A DNA stretch of 64,000 bases. Source: Acidobacteriota bacterium. Its GTDB lineage: Bacteria > Acidobacteriota > Blastocatellia > Pyrinomonadales > Pyrinomonadaceae. The DNA is taken from positions 1,240,001-1,304,000 of the forward strand of contig JADKBM010000016.1 of the NCBI GenBank assembly GCA_016715115.1. The letters run 5' to 3'. How positions within the stretch are numbered: the stretch's first letter is position 1; each line of letters opens with the position of its first letter. Made by a program: the position numbers and the translations under genes. Positions 42,485 to 51,245 of this stretch are shown here, piece by piece. Under the pieces are notes generated by a model, which saw only the letters and a program-made list of their open reading frames with translations, was not told the origin of the DNA and did no database searches.

Positions 42485-43144
42485 ATGGAAAATGAAGTGA
42501 CAACCGTCCGCGAGGTCCGGATACCGTCGGGCAATGTCGTTTTGGAAGGCGATCTCGCGATACCGCCGGAGGCAAAGGGAATTGTCGTCTTCGCCCACGG
42601 TTCGGGCAGCAGCCGGAAGAGCGTCCGAAACCGTTATGTTGCCGAGATCATTCAAAAAGCGGGAATTGCGACGCTCCTTTTCGATCTGCTTACACGTGAC
42701 GAGGAAATCGCCGAAATGTACACGCGCCACCTTAGGTTCGACATCGGGCTATTGGCCGGGAGATTGCTCGATGCGGTCGACTGGTTGAAGACGTTGGCGG
42801 AAACGAAAGACCTCAGAATCGGCCTCTTCGGAGCGAGCACCGGCGGCGCGGCAGCCCTCGTCGCGGCGGCCCGGGCGACGGACGCGATCGGGGCCGTGGT
42901 CTCGCGCGGCGGCCGGCCTGACCTTGCCGGCGACAGCCTCGCAAAAGTTCGCGCACCGGTCCTGCTGATCGTCGGCGGCAACGACGGCATCGTCATCGGC
43001 CTCAACGAATCGGCAGCGTCCCAACTGAACTGCGAACCCGAGCTGAAGATCGTTCCCGGCGCGACGCACCTTTTCGAAGAGCCCGGAACGCTCGAAGAGG
43101 TGGCACGGCTAGCGGCGGAATTCTTCCGTGAAAAGATCGGGTAA
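42485..43144 (+). CDS. Alpha/beta hydrolase (dienelactone-hydrolase-like)
   Basis: This 219-residue protein starts one base after the previous stop. The N-terminal beta-rich part leads to VVFAHGSGSSRKS (oxyanion region). The nucleophile elbow is FGASTGGAAAL, the Asp is probably in VGGNDGIV, and the His in PGATHLFEEPG. It is cytoplasmic. It completes the PRTase / erythromycin-esterase-like / hydrolase operon. Confidence 0.88.
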   Translation: MENEVTTVREVRIPSGNVVLEGDLAIPPEAKGIVVFAHGSGSSRKSVRNRYVAEIIQKAGIATLLFDLLTRDEEIAEMYTRHLRFDIGLLAGRLLDAVDWLKTLAETKDLRIGLFGASTGGAAALVAAARATDAIGAVVSRGGRPDLAGDSLAKVRAPVLLIVGGNDGIVIGLNESAASQLNCEPELKIVPGATHLFEEPGTLEEVARLAAEFFREKIG

Positions 43145-43463
43145 AGTGCGCGTGGTGGGCCGTTCGCACCATCTGCGACGCAAATCCCGGGACATCAGCG
43201 AATGGCGCCGGCGAACGGTGCGTCAAATGAGAGCCACCGTCGTGGATTTTCTCGCGACAGACGGATCAACTATGGGAAATCCCGCAGTTCCCGGCGTCGA
43301 AACCGAAATCAACGGAAATTTCCGATTTTGTTGCAAAACAAGCAGATAAAGCGGTGCGCGATTCCCTTTTCAGTTGATCTTCCAAGTGTGAACCATTTGG
43401 AATCGGTTGCGGACTGAACTTTGCGTCAGAGTATTCGCGAAATCCGCACATCGCTAATTGCTT
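43145..43463. other. 319-base gene-free region before the zinc-ribbon block
   Basis: I see no coding region, array or clear terminator. It separates the sigma-54 operon from the zinc-ribbon gene block and should contain the promoter of the latter. Confidence 0.35.
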
Positions 43464-44189
43464 ATGAAAAAATGCCCAAGTTGCGGCCGGTTTTTCGATG
43501 GTGATAACGACTTTTGCCTTGACGACGGCAGTCCGCTTGAGAACTCGGCAACCCCGGCATCATCGCCGGCCCCGACAGTGCCGTATATCCCGACCGTCGC
43601 CGGCATAGGGCACAAATCAACCGGCACGGGAATCTATTTTGTCGTTGGCGCGATGGGGTTGGTCATTTTGTCTTTATCGATCGTGATCTATGCCCTGGCC
43701 TTCCGAGCACCGTCGCCGTCGGCGCAAGATGCGGTGGAAAAAGCGGTGAGCGCCCCGAACAAGGCGGTCGCGGCATCGACGCCCGATGTGAACACCGCAA
43801 TTGGGTCGCCGGAAACGCCGCCGTTGAGCGCAGAAGCCGTGCGCGGCTTGCTCGCCCGTTGGGAAAAGTCACAGAACGAGCGGAGTTTCGCCGCCTACAA
43901 GAACTGCTACGCGCAGCAGTTTTTCGGGATCAAGCGGACGAAAAGCGGCCGCCAATCACGGATGAACTACGGCGTCTGGATGAATGACCGGTCTAAAATG
44001 TTCAGGAACGTGATCGATGTCGCGGTCGATGATCCGCAGATCACCGTTGAGGGCGATTCCGCGACGGTCGTCTTTATTCAACGGTTTCGATCAGTCAATT
44101 ACGAAGATACCGGTCAAAAGACATTGAAATTGAAGATGCTTCCGGAAGGCGCACGGATCGTCTTCGAAGAATTGAAATACGTCTATTAA
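43464..44189 (+). CDS. Zinc-ribbon/transmembrane protein with exported NTF2-like (Cds6-type) domain
   Basis: The protein has 241 residues. The N-terminus has Cys in CPSC plus FCLDDG, a three-Cys-one-Asp variant of the zinc ribbon. A Pro/Ser/Thr-rich linker and one membrane helix (residues ~55-80) follow. After a second linker, residues ~125-241 form an NTF2-like domain with WEKSQNERSFAAYKNCYAQQFFGIK and VVFIQRFRS, matching the Cds6 C-terminal domain. The topology would place the ribbon in the cytoplasm and the NTF2-like domain outside. It is the first of four tandem paralogues. Confidence 0.78.
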   Translation: MKKCPSCGRFFDGDNDFCLDDGSPLENSATPASSPAPTVPYIPTVAGIGHKSTGTGIYFVVGAMGLVILSLSIVIYALAFRAPSPSAQDAVEKAVSAPNKAVAASTPDVNTAIGSPETPPLSAEAVRGLLARWEKSQNERSFAAYKNCYAQQFFGIKRTKSGRQSRMNYGVWMNDRSKMFRNVIDVAVDDPQITVEGDSATVVFIQRFRSVNYEDTGQKTLKLKMLPEGARIVFEELKYVY

Positions 44190-44202
44190 CAGGTGGTGGC
44201 CT

Positions 44203-44970
44203 ATGAGAACATGTCCCAAATGCGGCCAGGTCTTCTACGATGACAACGACTTTTGCGTCGATGACGGGATGCCGCTGGTCGCGGCTTTCGACGTCAGCCA
44301 GAGCCGTATGGTGGTACCTCTCGAAAGCGTTCCGTCGCGTGAAGTTCCGACGCAATTCGCGTTACCGGTGCAGCCACACGCTCCGCCGGCCGCGAACAAT
44401 TCACTTCTTTACGCCGTGATCGGAATGCTGGCAGTGATCATCGTCGGGATGGGGGCGTATTTCTATGGATCGAAATCCGGCGAACACGAAACCGTCCGCC
44501 AGACTCAGATCGAGAGCAGTCCCGCGGCCGATGTTTCGCCACCTGCCGCGAACGCGGCCTCGCCGACCGTCAAGCCGGCGGCAAACAATCCCTCGACGTA
44601 TGCTATGAATGTCGCAGCCGCGGACAATCGGCCGGCTATGAACACGGCGCCGCTTCCGAGCGGCTTTCGACTGACGCGCAACTTCAATCAGACCTTCGGC
44701 GGTACGGCCGACAACGATTCGATCACGATGCGGCTCCAACGGAGCGGTTCCTCGCTAGGCGGGCGCGTCTTCAGCCGGAGGTCGTCGACGGAAATCACGG
44801 TGTCCGGATCGATCGGCAACGACGGGTGGTTCGAGATGAATGAATACAGCGACATCAACGTCGTGACCGGCGTTTACTCCGGGCGGATCGGCCAAGATGG
44901 ATCGATGAGCGGAACCTGGACCCGGCCCGACGGAAGCAAGCCGCGCTCCTTTTATTTGACCGCAAAATAG
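44203..44970 (+). CDS. Zinc-ribbon/transmembrane protein with GTW-type exported domain
   Basis: The protein has 255 residues with an AGGTGGTGG ribosome site. The N-terminal CPKC plus FCVDDG ribbon lacks the fourth Cys. A membrane helix spans residues ~67-90, followed by an Ala/Pro-rich linker. The exported ~100-residue beta domain ends GTWTRPDGSKPRSFYL. The same domain ends the paralogue at 57980-58840. The role is unknown; an envelope sensor or scaffold is inferred from the architecture. Confidence 0.75.
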   Translation: MRTCPKCGQVFYDDNDFCVDDGMPLVAAFDVSQSRMVVPLESVPSREVPTQFALPVQPHAPPAANNSLLYAVIGMLAVIIVGMGAYFYGSKSGEHETVRQTQIESSPAADVSPPAANAASPTVKPAANNPSTYAMNVAAADNRPAMNTAPLPSGFRLTRNFNQTFGGTADNDSITMRLQRSGSSLGGRVFSRRSSTEITVSGSIGNDGWFEMNEYSDINVVTGVYSGRIGQDGSMSGTWTRPDGSKPRSFYLTAK

Positions 44971-44988
44971 TTTTTCAAGAGAAACTAT

Positions 44989-45630
44989 ATGAGACAATGC
45001 CCGCAATGCGGCTCTTACTTTGAAGACGACAATCAATTCTGCCAAAACGACGGATCGGTGCTGTTTGTCGCGAGTTCCCCGTCACTCTCGAATGAAGTGC
45101 CGACCGTCGTGTTCACACAACCGCCGACGCCGGCGGCGCAACCGGCGAATTCCGCCAAATGGCTCATTCCCGTGATCGGTCTGCTCGGAGCCTTGGTGGT
45201 GATCTTCGGCTATATTGCGTTCTTCAGGAGTCCTCCGCCGGTCGCAAATCAACCGCCCGAGAGCGAGAACAAAACCGTCGTAAAGTCATCTGAAAAAGCC
45301 CAACCGACTCCGACCAAGGCCGTAAGCACACCACAAACACCGACTCCTCGCGAACGTCCGCCGATCATCACCTCGCGGATGAAATTCAACAAGGGGGAGA
45401 TCACCCACGTCGAACGCGGCGGAATCGCCGATGGCGGTCAACGAATTTTCCTGCTCAAATGCCGCTATGGGCAGACCTTGAATGCGAGCGTCATCTCCGA
45501 TAATGACTGCGTGACTTTTGACAACGATTCAACGAGCCTCGGTTTTATGACGGTCGACGGCGACAATCGGATCAATCTGAAGAACAAATGCGGACCGACG
45601 AATTTCAGCGTCTCGGTCACGATTCGATGA
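44989..45630 (+). CDS. Zinc-ribbon/transmembrane protein with PPC-like exported domain
   Basis: The protein has 213 residues. CPQC plus FCQNDG at the N-terminus is the three-Cys ribbon variant. The membrane helix is at ~58-80. After a Pro/Thr-rich linker comes an ~85-residue beta domain with LKCRYGQTLNASV and NFSVSVTI, similar to the secreted protein at 36004-36414. Two Cys in the exported part may pair. The stop overlaps the next start (ATGA). Confidence 0.72.
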   Translation: MRQCPQCGSYFEDDNQFCQNDGSVLFVASSPSLSNEVPTVVFTQPPTPAAQPANSAKWLIPVIGLLGALVVIFGYIAFFRSPPPVANQPPESENKTVVKSSEKAQPTPTKAVSTPQTPTPRERPPIITSRMKFNKGEITHVERGGIADGGQRIFLLKCRYGQTLNASVISDNDCVTFDNDSTSLGFMTVDGDNRINLKNKCGPTNFSVSVTIR

Positions 45631-46409
45631 CGAATATGAAGAAATGCCCAAAATGCAACCAGCTTTTCGAAGAGGAGAACATATTCTGCCTTGAGGATGG
45701 AACGCCGCTCGTTCCCGCGGTTGAGCCCGCGCCGACCGTTTCCTTTCCTCTGTCCGGTGAAGTGCCGACGCAGTTTGTTCCGCACCCGGTCGCCGCCCCG
45801 CAAACTGCGGCTGGAGGCCAGTCGAAATGGCTCTATCTCGTCATCGGCGTGCTCTCGACGGCGTTGATCGCGGTGACACTATTCTTGGTGATGCGCCCGG
45901 GTCAGGAATCGTCGAAAGCCGGCAATACCGAAACTGGACCGGCGGCACAGGGCGCGAATGATTCTTCCTTGAATCCAAAGGCGAACTCAAGCCCGACCCC
46001 CGGGACCGTTTCTGCCACGCCGCCGACCAATGCCAACACCGGTTTCCAAAAGCCGGTCGATCCTTCGATTACCCCGGCGGGAGCGTGGTCCGGCGATTGG
46101 AAATCGAAAACGACGGACTTCTCCGCCCGGGCCAGTTTCGCCGACGACAACGGGAAGGTCAGCGGTCAGATCGTATGGACGCTGGAACGGACGTCGAATC
46201 CGAAGAAGATCGACAAGGTCGGGTTGACCGCCGTCGAATACGTCCAGGGAACCTACAATCCGGTGACGCGCCAACTCTCTCTGCGGGGCGTGCGCAAAGA
46301 CGATCCGAACGGTTTGGTCATTCTGGACCGGTACAATCTCTCGCTCGCGGAGAACAACCGCACGATGAGCGGACGGAGCATCAATGGCAATTTCGTGCTC
46401 CGGCGATGA
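45627..46409 (+). CDS. Zinc-ribbon/transmembrane protein with lipocalin-like exported domain
   Basis: The protein has 260 residues. The ATG at 45627 overlaps the previous stop; an internal ATG at 45636 is also possible. CPKC plus FCLEDG forms the three-Cys ribbon. A helix at ~70-92 crosses the membrane. The exported domain (AWSGDWKSKTTDFSARASF, then NRTMSGRSINGNFVLRR) looks like a small beta barrel. It is translationally coupled to its neighbour, so these two are likely made together. Confidence 0.72.
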   Translation: MTNMKKCPKCNQLFEEENIFCLEDGTPLVPAVEPAPTVSFPLSGEVPTQFVPHPVAAPQTAAGGQSKWLYLVIGVLSTALIAVTLFLVMRPGQESSKAGNTETGPAAQGANDSSLNPKANSSPTPGTVSATPPTNANTGFQKPVDPSITPAGAWSGDWKSKTTDFSARASFADDNGKVSGQIVWTLERTSNPKKIDKVGLTAVEYVQGTYNPVTRQLSLRGVRKDDPNGLVILDRYNLSLAENNRTMSGRSINGNFVLRR

Positions 46410-46510
46410 TTCACAGAACGGGATTGAGTGAGAACGTTCAAAACCGGGTAGAAGTTGGGCATCGGCCGGAAATGGTCAGATTGAATAGAAGCGTAATGTG
46501 ACTTAATGCG

Positions 46511-47626
46511 ATGAACAGGAATTTCTTGATCACGATATCTGCGGCGCTCTTCGCGATCGGCGTCTTTGCGGCCTGTTTGAACCCCGTTGCCCGAAAGCCG
46601 TCGGATTTTGAGGGCGCAAAGATCGAAAGTCCGGCGGTGCCAAGTGAGATCACGAACATCGTCACGTTGCCGACGCCCGAAACGGCGGTTCAACAGGACG
46701 GACTTGTCGAACTCGTCAAACTCGACAACACCATCAAACTCGACATCCGATACGCGACGGCGAACAACTTCGTCGGCCGGATCATTTACAAAGAAGCGCG
46801 TGCATTCCTTCAAAGACCGGCGGCGGACTCGCTGGTTCGGATCCACCAGAGATTGCGGAAACGCGATCTCGGACTTGTAGTATTCGATGGTTACCGCCCG
46901 CTTTCTGCTACAAAGCTATTCTGGGAAGTCACTCCGCCCGAAAAGAAGAAGTACGTCGCCAATCCGAAAAACGGCTCGCGGCACAACCGCGGCTGCGCGG
47001 TCGATCTGGGCCTTTTTGACATCGAAACGGGAGCAAATCTCGAAATGCCGACCGATTTCGACGATTTCACCGCCCGTGCGGCGATCGATTACTCCGGCGC
47101 GACGGAAACGCAAAAGAAAAACCGCGAAACCCTGCGTGCGGCGATGGAAGAGGACGGATTTCGGGTCCTTCCGTCCGAATGGTGGCACTTCGATTTTCAG
47201 CGCTGCCCCGAAACACGGGCTTTGGATATTCAGTTTTCGGAAATCGGAAAGAGTCGTGACAGTATCTTGCAACCGGAAATCGCGGAGCTTTTCAAAAAGA
47301 TCGTCGAACAGATCCGCCAGCCGAATTTCCATACGAGCGATACGGTTTTTGTGTCGCTGAGCGGTTTTGTTTACGAGCTCTCAACCGGAGATTTGAAGCA
47401 TTCCGTAGATAAGTCTCCGAAAAGATGCGGCAACGTCGTCGATGTCAGCCAAACTTTGCTTGACAAGGATATGCGGGGACTTGCCGGCGGCGGCTCGTTG
47501 TGGCGTTTGAGCCGAGGAAACTGGGAACAGATCGGTGCAGATGAGAGCATCGGCTATCAATACGACGAGCTTCTGAAGATCGGCGTCTCGAAAGCGACGC
47601 TTAAATGTCTCGGAATCGCGCCGTGA
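46511..47626 (+). CDS. Lipoprotein D-Ala-D-Ala dipeptidase (VanX/DdpX-like, peptidase M15D)
   Basis: The protein has 371 residues with a signal and lipobox ending FAAC. VanX motifs are present: DIRYATANNFVG, FDGYRPLSATKLFW, zinc-binding SRHNRGCAVDLG, and the catalytic Glu/zinc His in EWWHFDF. It would cleave D-Ala-D-Ala or similar cell-wall dipeptides outside the inner membrane, so a recycling role is more likely than cytoplasmic vancomycin resistance. About 110 extra C-terminal residues (FVYELSTGDLKHSVDKSPKR and onward) are not part of VanX. Confidence 0.88.
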   Translation: MNRNFLITISAALFAIGVFAACLNPVARKPSDFEGAKIESPAVPSEITNIVTLPTPETAVQQDGLVELVKLDNTIKLDIRYATANNFVGRIIYKEARAFLQRPAADSLVRIHQRLRKRDLGLVVFDGYRPLSATKLFWEVTPPEKKKYVANPKNGSRHNRGCAVDLGLFDIETGANLEMPTDFDDFTARAAIDYSGATETQKKNRETLRAAMEEDGFRVLPSEWWHFDFQRCPETRALDIQFSEIGKSRDSILQPEIAELFKKIVEQIRQPNFHTSDTVFVSLSGFVYELSTGDLKHSVDKSPKRCGNVVDVSQTLLDKDMRGLAGGGSLWRLSRGNWEQIGADESIGYQYDELLKIGVSKATLKCLGIAP

Positions 47627-47695
47627 CCGTCAAATCGAAAGGAGTAAGATAATGAACCGGGAATTCGCCGTCAGAGAGTCGCGCTCAAAGTACCT

Positions 47696-50203
47696 ATGCC
47701 AAGCCTGATCGCGGTCAACAATCAGATATACGAACTGAACACGGGCAAAACCATCGTCGGCCGCGATGTGCTGCAGTGCCAGATAGTCCTTGACCAACCA
47801 TTCATCTCGCGGTTGCAGGCGGTGATCGAGGTCCGTGCCGACGGACAAAGCGTGATCCAGAATATGAGCAGCCGTCAATCGACGTTCGTCAATGGCGCCC
47901 CGATCGACGCCTGTTTTTTGAATGACGGCGACCGGGTCGAGTTCGGGATCGGGCAGACGATCGTCTTTGCCTTCAGGGGAGCGAATCAGGCGCGGGCCTT
48001 CGACCCGCACGTTTCGGCAAGCTCGATCCCGGTCGAAGCGCTGTCCGGCGACCGAACGGTTGCCTGGCACCAGCCGCCGACCGCGACCAGTGTCTTCCGG
48101 GTCGAGCTGACGTCGCGGCTCCGCATCGGACGCGCGCCGGACAACGAGATCGTGCTCGATGCCCCCGGCGTCTCGCGTCATCACGCGGAACTGACCTACC
48201 AAGGCGGCGAGCAGCCGATAATTTCAGATCTCGGAAGCACCAACGGGACGTTCGTCAATGGCGATGTCCTTCGCTCTCCGCGGCTCCTTCAACCATCGGA
48301 TTGGGTCACGATCGGCGGATTCTTGCTTGCCGTCAACGGCCGCGACGTCCGTAAACAAGATCTGAGCGCGAGCCGTCTCGCGGCTTACCAGGTCAGCAAA
48401 AGCTACGGCGACAAGACAGTTTTGCAGGACGTCTCGATCGCTCTCTATCCGCGAGAGTTCGTCGGTTTGATGGGCGCGTCGGGATGCGGGAAATCGACCC
48501 TGATGGATGCGTTGAACGGTATGCGGCCGGCGTCGAGCGGCGCGGTCTACGTCAACGATCTTGATCTCTACACCAACTTCGATCTTCTGCGCCGTTCGAT
48601 CGGCTACGTGCCGCAGCGCGACATTCTTCACGAGGCGCTGACGGTCGAGCGAACGCTGTTCTTCGCCGCCAAGATGCGGCTTCCGTCGGGAACCATTGGC
48701 GCACAGATCGACGAGGTCGTGGGCGAAGTGATCCAAACGGTCGGACTCGAAGACCAGCGCCACAACCAGTTCCGGCAACTCTCAGGCGGTCAGCAAAAAC
48801 GCCTGAGCCTCGGGATCGAATTGATCACCAAGCCCAATTTCCTTTTTCTGGACGAGCCGACATCGCCGCTCGACCCGGAGACGACGGAGAATATGATGCT
48901 CTTGTTCCGTAAACTTGCGGACGAAGGGCGCATCGTCGTGATGGTCACGCACAAGTTCGAGAAGTTCAACTCGATGCACCACGTCGCGTTGCTGACCAAG
49001 GGCGGCCGACTGGCCTTTTTCGGGCCGCCGCAGGAATCGCTTCGATATTTCAATTGCCAGGAACCAACGGAGATCTACCGTCGGCTCGGCGAGCGGACTC
49101 CGGAAGAAGCGAGCACCGCGTTCCAAAGATCGCCGCAATTCCAAAGATACGTCGCGAGCCGCTTCAGCGAAATGCAGGAGATGATGAGCGGCGGACTGAG
49201 TCTTGGCGGCCAGATCCGACAGACCGGCGCCGAACGGAATTTCGGTTTCGGGCAATGGTGGACACTGACGCAGCGCTGCCTCGAGATAAAACTCAAGGAT
49301 TTTCGGAACACGATCCTGCTTCTGGCACAGGCGCCGATCGTCGCGCTCATTCTGTCGGTCATCACCGACGACACGCCGAACGACGGCCGGACGATTTTCA
49401 TTGCCGCGGTCATCGCGATGTGGCTTGGGGCGAACAACGCGATCCGTGAAATCGTTTCGGAATCAGGCGTCTATGGCCGGGAACGGCTGGTCAACCTGAA
49501 AATACCGTCGTACGTGATGTCGAAGTTTACGATCCTGAGCGGCATCGGATTGATCCAGTGCTTTCTATTCGTCGTCATCCTGACACAGTTTGAACGGTTT
49601 TCGTCGGTCGATCTGCCGATGCTGACGCTGATCCTGTACCTGACTTTGCTTGCCGGCGCAGCGATCGGGCTCTTTTTCTCGGCGCTCGTTTCGTCGACCG
49701 AAAAGGCGATGAGCATTCTGCCGCTGATTCTCATTCCGCAACTGCTTCTGAGCGGGTTTCTGAAACCGCTCGACGACCTTTACGTCAATCTGCGAACGAG
49801 CAAGCCGGCGACCGTCGCCGAATACGACAAGTTCAAGCGCGAGGAAAAAGATCCGCCGAAGGTGAATCCGAACAATCCGACCGAAATTCCGAAGATCGCC
49901 GATCCGGTTCAAAAATCCGAAGGCCTCGGGGGCGTCAAGCCCTTTGCGGCGCTGATGACCGCGCGTTGGACGATCGACGCGCTTGCCCATCAGGTTTCGA
50001 TAAACGACCTCAAAGCCCGCGACGATCTGGCGGCGCGGATGACGGTCGAAGAATACCAAAACGTCCTCGACAAGAGATCGGATTCGGCGATCTCGGACGC
50101 GTATGGGAGTCGGGTCCAAAAGGATCTTTTTGTTCTGGCGCTGTTCAGCATCCTGTTTCTGATCCTGACAATGGCGGCGTTAAAACGAAAGGACGCGCTC
50201 TAG
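47696..50203 (+). CDS. FHA-domain ABC-2-type exporter (Rv1747-like)
   Basis: The protein has 835 residues. Residues ~1-95 are a divergent FHA domain. Residues ~135-215 are a canonical phosphothreonine-binding FHA domain (RIGRAPDNEIVL, SRHHAEL, LGSTNGTFVNG). The ABC ATPase spans ~230-450 with Walker A GASGCGKST, signature LSGGQQKRLS and Walker B FLFLDEP. The C-terminal half has about six membrane helices of the ABC-2 type and an insertion rich in Lys/Pro. The architecture matches mycobacterial Rv1747, an exporter controlled by Ser/Thr kinases. The kinase gene at 51246 is a natural partner. Confidence 0.9.
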   Translation: MPSLIAVNNQIYELNTGKTIVGRDVLQCQIVLDQPFISRLQAVIEVRADGQSVIQNMSSRQSTFVNGAPIDACFLNDGDRVEFGIGQTIVFAFRGANQARAFDPHVSASSIPVEALSGDRTVAWHQPPTATSVFRVELTSRLRIGRAPDNEIVLDAPGVSRHHAELTYQGGEQPIISDLGSTNGTFVNGDVLRSPRLLQPSDWVTIGGFLLAVNGRDVRKQDLSASRLAAYQVSKSYGDKTVLQDVSIALYPREFVGLMGASGCGKSTLMDALNGMRPASSGAVYVNDLDLYTNFDLLRRSIGYVPQRDILHEALTVERTLFFAAKMRLPSGTIGAQIDEVVGEVIQTVGLEDQRHNQFRQLSGGQQKRLSLGIELITKPNFLFLDEPTSPLDPETTENMMLLFRKLADEGRIVVMVTHKFEKFNSMHHVALLTKGGRLAFFGPPQESLRYFNCQEPTEIYRRLGERTPEEASTAFQRSPQFQRYVASRFSEMQEMMSGGLSLGGQIRQTGAERNFGFGQWWTLTQRCLEIKLKDFRNTILLLAQAPIVALILSVITDDTPNDGRTIFIAAVIAMWLGANNAIREIVSESGVYGRERLVNLKIPSYVMSKFTILSGIGLIQCFLFVVILTQFERFSSVDLPMLTLILYLTLLAGAAIGLFFSALVSSTEKAMSILPLILIPQLLLSGFLKPLDDLYVNLRTSKPATVAEYDKFKREEKDPPKVNPNNPTEIPKIADPVQKSEGLGGVKPFAALMTARWTIDALAHQVSINDLKARDDLAARMTVEEYQNVLDKRSDSAISDAYGSRVQKDLFVLALFSILFLILTMAALKRKDAL

Positions 50204-50251
50204 AAAGGTCCATTCGGATCGTGAAACGGGGCCGTGATCGGCTGAAAATCA

Positions 50252-51193
50252 ATGAAGAAATTGTTGCTTTCAATCATCGTGTTCCTTGGGCTGACGACGA
50301 TCGTTGAGGCTCAGCGCGGCATTTCCGCCGTCGCGCTTGTCCCGGAAAAATCGGCCGTCGTGCTTCGCGTCGATTGGGCAGTTGTCCGGACGAGTGATAA
50401 GTTGCGCCCGATCGTCAACGGCGACAGTTTCTCGCGAGCCGTCGGGCAGATCGGACTCGATGAAACGCGTGTCTCGGAATGGGTCGTTTTTACCGACATC
50501 AACCCGACGTCTTCCCGGAAAATGGGAATGGTCGTTGCCGGGAACTTCAACGCCCGGAGCATCGTCCGGTTTGCGCGTTCGAAGGATTGGAGAGCCGAAC
50601 GGATCGGCGCCGGCACGGCCTATGTCGATCCGGCGGACGGTTCGTATGTCCTGCCGGTTCGCGATGGACTCGTCGCCGTCGGCACGAAGGAAGCCATCGG
50701 GAAAGTTCAAGACATTCTCGCGCGTCCGCGCAATTCGATAGTCGGCAAACAGCCGTTCGCGTCCGTTTGGAGACAGATCGCCGCGGAACGCAGGCCGATA
50801 ATGTTCTTTGCAGGGATTCCGGAGGATTATGAACTCGTAGCCGGGATCGCCTTCAAGGTGCTGAACAAGTTGCTCGACCTGGCGAGTTTCGGTATCCTCG
50901 GAACAATTTTCGATACGATCGGTCTGGTGCGTTCTTTCGGTTACGCGGTGTCTTACGAGAGAGGGGTATTTCCAACCGAATTGGTCGCGAAGCTCGACAG
51001 CGAAGCCAAAGCCTGGATCGCCGCCAACGCGATTGAACTGTTAAAGAAAACCCCGTCAGCGCTCGGGATCAAACCGCAGAACGATTCGGACAAAAAGATG
51101 TTCGATGCGCTCCGGAAAATGTCGGCAAGTTACAATGGGGATTCACTTCGATTGAAGTTTGAGATGCCGGAGGCTTGGGCGATGCGGCGGTGA
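50252..51193 (+). CDS. Exported hypothetical protein (DUF3352-like)
   Basis: The protein has 313 residues with signal peptide MKKLLLSIIVFLGLTTIVEA. The sequence (VPEKSAVVLRVDWAVVRTSD, VVFTDINP, MVVAGNF) has the pattern of exported substrate-like proteins in which a putative periplasmic domain scores residual stress. No catalytic residue is evident. It lies between the FHA-ABC exporter and the kinase and is transcribed with them. Confidence 0.7.
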   Translation: MKKLLLSIIVFLGLTTIVEAQRGISAVALVPEKSAVVLRVDWAVVRTSDKLRPIVNGDSFSRAVGQIGLDETRVSEWVVFTDINPTSSRKMGMVVAGNFNARSIVRFARSKDWRAERIGAGTAYVDPADGSYVLPVRDGLVAVGTKEAIGKVQDILARPRNSIVGKQPFASVWRQIAAERRPIMFFAGIPEDYELVAGIAFKVLNKLLDLASFGILGTIFDTIGLVRSFGYAVSYERGVFPTELVAKLDSEAKAWIAANAIELLKKTPSALGIKPQNDSDKKMFDALRKMSASYNGDSLRLKFEMPEAWAMRR

Positions 51194-51245
51194 CAGCAGT
51201 GTTTCTCAGAATTTGAAATCGATCGGGCATCCCAAAAATAACAAC

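Noticed and set aside
46511..47626. Vancomycin resistance vanX
   Set aside because: The motifs match, but there is a lipoprotein signal and no vanH/vanA genes. An envelope dipeptidase is more likely.
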